This document shows positions 62,301 to 64,000 of a DNA stretch of 64,000 nt, piece by piece. A program made the position numbers and the translations under genes. Origin of the DNA: Adineta vaga (taxonomy: Eukaryota > Rotifera); assembly GCA_021613535.1 (NCBI GenBank), contig CP075493.1, positions 7,192,001-7,256,000 on the forward strand, written 5' to 3'. The notes below the pieces were generated by a model. The model saw only the letters and a program-made list of their open reading frames with translations. It was not told the DNA's origin and made no database searches. The stretch's first letter is position 1; each line of letters starts with the position of its first letter.

Positions 62301-64000
62301 ATGACAGCTAGTGAACATCTACCATCGGATTTCTTATGTAATCAAACGTCTTCAGCAGCCTCATGTCTATCATCAAATGTTGGTTCAATAACAGATTTTC
62401 TTTTCAATTCAACACATTCCATCGAAGATATTAATGAAGAAACAATTGAAAATAGTAAATTCGAAGATATATCTGTAAGAAATTTAAAAGCAACCTTCTT
62501 TTTTTGATGATGAATTTTTCCTTTTTTTTTTCAAAAGGCTTGTGAAAATGAACAACCGAGTGAATTGAATATATCGGGTAATAAAGAAAAATTAGGTCAT
62601 CGTCGTGTTGATGAAACGGGCAATGTTACCTATAAACGTGTTATGGTTGACGATTTGATGAAATCATTACAAACAGGCTTGAATTGTATTCTTGGTAAAC
62701 AGCATCAACCTCAACGACAAGTACTTTTTCAAGATTTTCAACAAATAGAATATCAAGATTTTCCACCGTAATTATTAGTTCATTCATTTTTCTTTGAGAA
62801 AAAGATCAATTTAATTAATGAGAACAGATTTGAGATCAAAATATACTTAGTTCGACTCTGTTTTCTTTCTGATGACGTCGATGTCGAGATATTTTAGACA
62901 TGTCTCGATCTCCAATGACATTAATAGATCAGAGTAGATGTTTAATTGTGCACAATAACCATCTGTCATTCTTCAGCTGCTAGGATATGTAATATACGTT
63001 GTCAATAATGTCCTAGTGTTCGATTACCATGATTAAATATTGATTTGAAAAGAAAACAAACTTTTTTAAAGAAAAATCAACAGTTTAAATCGAACTATTC
63101 CTTTGAAGGTCTTAATGTTTCATCTTTATTTAGTTGTCTAGATTAGAAACAGTAGAATTTCATTGGTTTTTTCGAATAAGGAAATTTGAATCGAATGATT
63201 ATGTCATGTGAAACGAAGAAAATCTAAAAGAATCTATTATTACCGTTAAGATCTGAAAGGAAATGTAGAAGAACGATCACAATTCACTTGACTTGACTTG
63301 ACTTGAACTTTGCTATTTCCTATTGAATTGATGAATGACATTGTCTAGCGAGGAAAATGTACAGGACATGACATTCTGTTCGTATGTATCCGGAAAATTA
63401 TATTCAACTTTTCAATTTCCCTTCAGAACTCTACTGATATATACAAGTATTTGTTATTATAGAGAAGGATCAAAATCAACACCGAAACATTCATATGCAG
63501 AATTTCGTTTGAAAACTTATGCACAAATTGCTTTTCGCTTTTTTCGTGAAGCATTCGGTGTTGATCCATCATCATTTATAGTAAGTTAGAAAACGAAATA
63601 GTTCTATTCAGTATCATTTGTTGTATGTCTAGTTATCGCTTTGTGCTAAAGATCTACGTGAATTACCAAATCCAGGTGCGAGTGGTTCGATATTTTATCT
63701 GACTGCTGATGATTCTTATATTATAAAAACAGTATCGAAAAAAGAAGCACGATTTTTATTAAGTCTTTTACCAGGTTATTATATGAATTTAACACAAAAT
63801 CCTTTTACACTTCTACCAAAATTTTTTGGTTTATTTTGTTATCAAAGTGCAAATAAAAATATTCGTTTTGTCATTATGAATAATTTAATTCCAACAAATG
63901 TTCAACTACATGAAAAATATGATTTAAAAGGTTCAATCTATAAACGTAAAGCATCCGAAGAAGAACATAAACGTGATTTACCAACATTGAAAGATAATGA
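62301..64000 (+). CDS. PIP5K1: Phosphatidylinositol 4-phosphate 5-kinase type I, copy 2 (partial)
   Basis: Second PIP5K, cut by the window end. Start [20 protein letters not shown] gives a different, Ser-rich head of about 75 residues. Then come [142 protein letters not shown] and [11 protein letters not shown]. All ATP-site motifs reached so far are intact. The two copies share about half of their aligned core residues by eye, and copy 2 lacks introns that copy 1 has (for example after GYYL and CYQ). One intron is long (about 690 bases, 62769-63461) and holds an ACTTG pentamer repeat. The activation segment lies beyond the window. Confidence 0.92.
63286..63305. repeat. ACTTG pentamer repeat, 4 copies
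   Basis: Four perfect ACTTG units in tandem inside the long intron of the second PIP5K. Confidence 0.9.

Overview
The window is a compact, AT-rich animal genome segment with many short GT-AG introns (mostly about 50-70 bases), dense genes on both strands and unmistakably metazoan proteins. The F-box protein at 6795-8511 and the paired genes at 27465-29431 look like families that are greatly expanded in bdelloid rotifers. Many start codons sit directly behind a pyrimidine tract plus AG, as expected where mRNAs receive a trans-spliced leader. I infer a bdelloid rotifer; the species cannot be told from the sequence alone.

Layout. 1-8.5 kb: ethanolamine-phosphate cytidylyltransferase (-), 26S proteasome subunit Rpn7/PSMD6 (+), a short unknown protein (-) and an F-box protein (-). 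8.5-19 kb: a 3.4-kb gene-poor stretch with a cluster of CRE palindromes leads to an EF-hand protein (+); then PCCB, the PKA type I regulatory subunit and a LUC7L3-like splicing factor, all (-). 19-29.5 kb: an unknown nuclear-looking protein (+), a fatty acyl-CoA reductase (-) with a probable one-base frameshift, two tandem SR proteins with zinc knuckles (-), a G-run-rich inverted/direct repeat that may be a small transposon remnant, and two related rotifer-type genes (+), the first cut short by an in-frame TGA. 30-39 kb: TBL1/ebi (-), 4 kb of gene-poor sequence, and a conserved protein of unknown function (-). 39.5-49.7 kb: one very large gene (-) for a mostly disordered protein with four DPIxRRAL-type repeats. 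51.9-64 kb: a transmembrane receptor with WSC and C-type lectin modules (-), divergent from a type I PIP5-kinase (+), followed by a second PIP5-kinase paralogue that runs off the window.

The genes do not form one pathway. Possible local themes are splicing (LUC7L3, two SR proteins), phospholipid and signalling chemistry (PCYT2, FAR, two PIP5Ks, PKA-R) and a divergent receptor/PIP5K pair. All coordinates of spliced genes are outer CDS limits; exon joins were done by eye from reading frame, GT-AG sites and family similarity.
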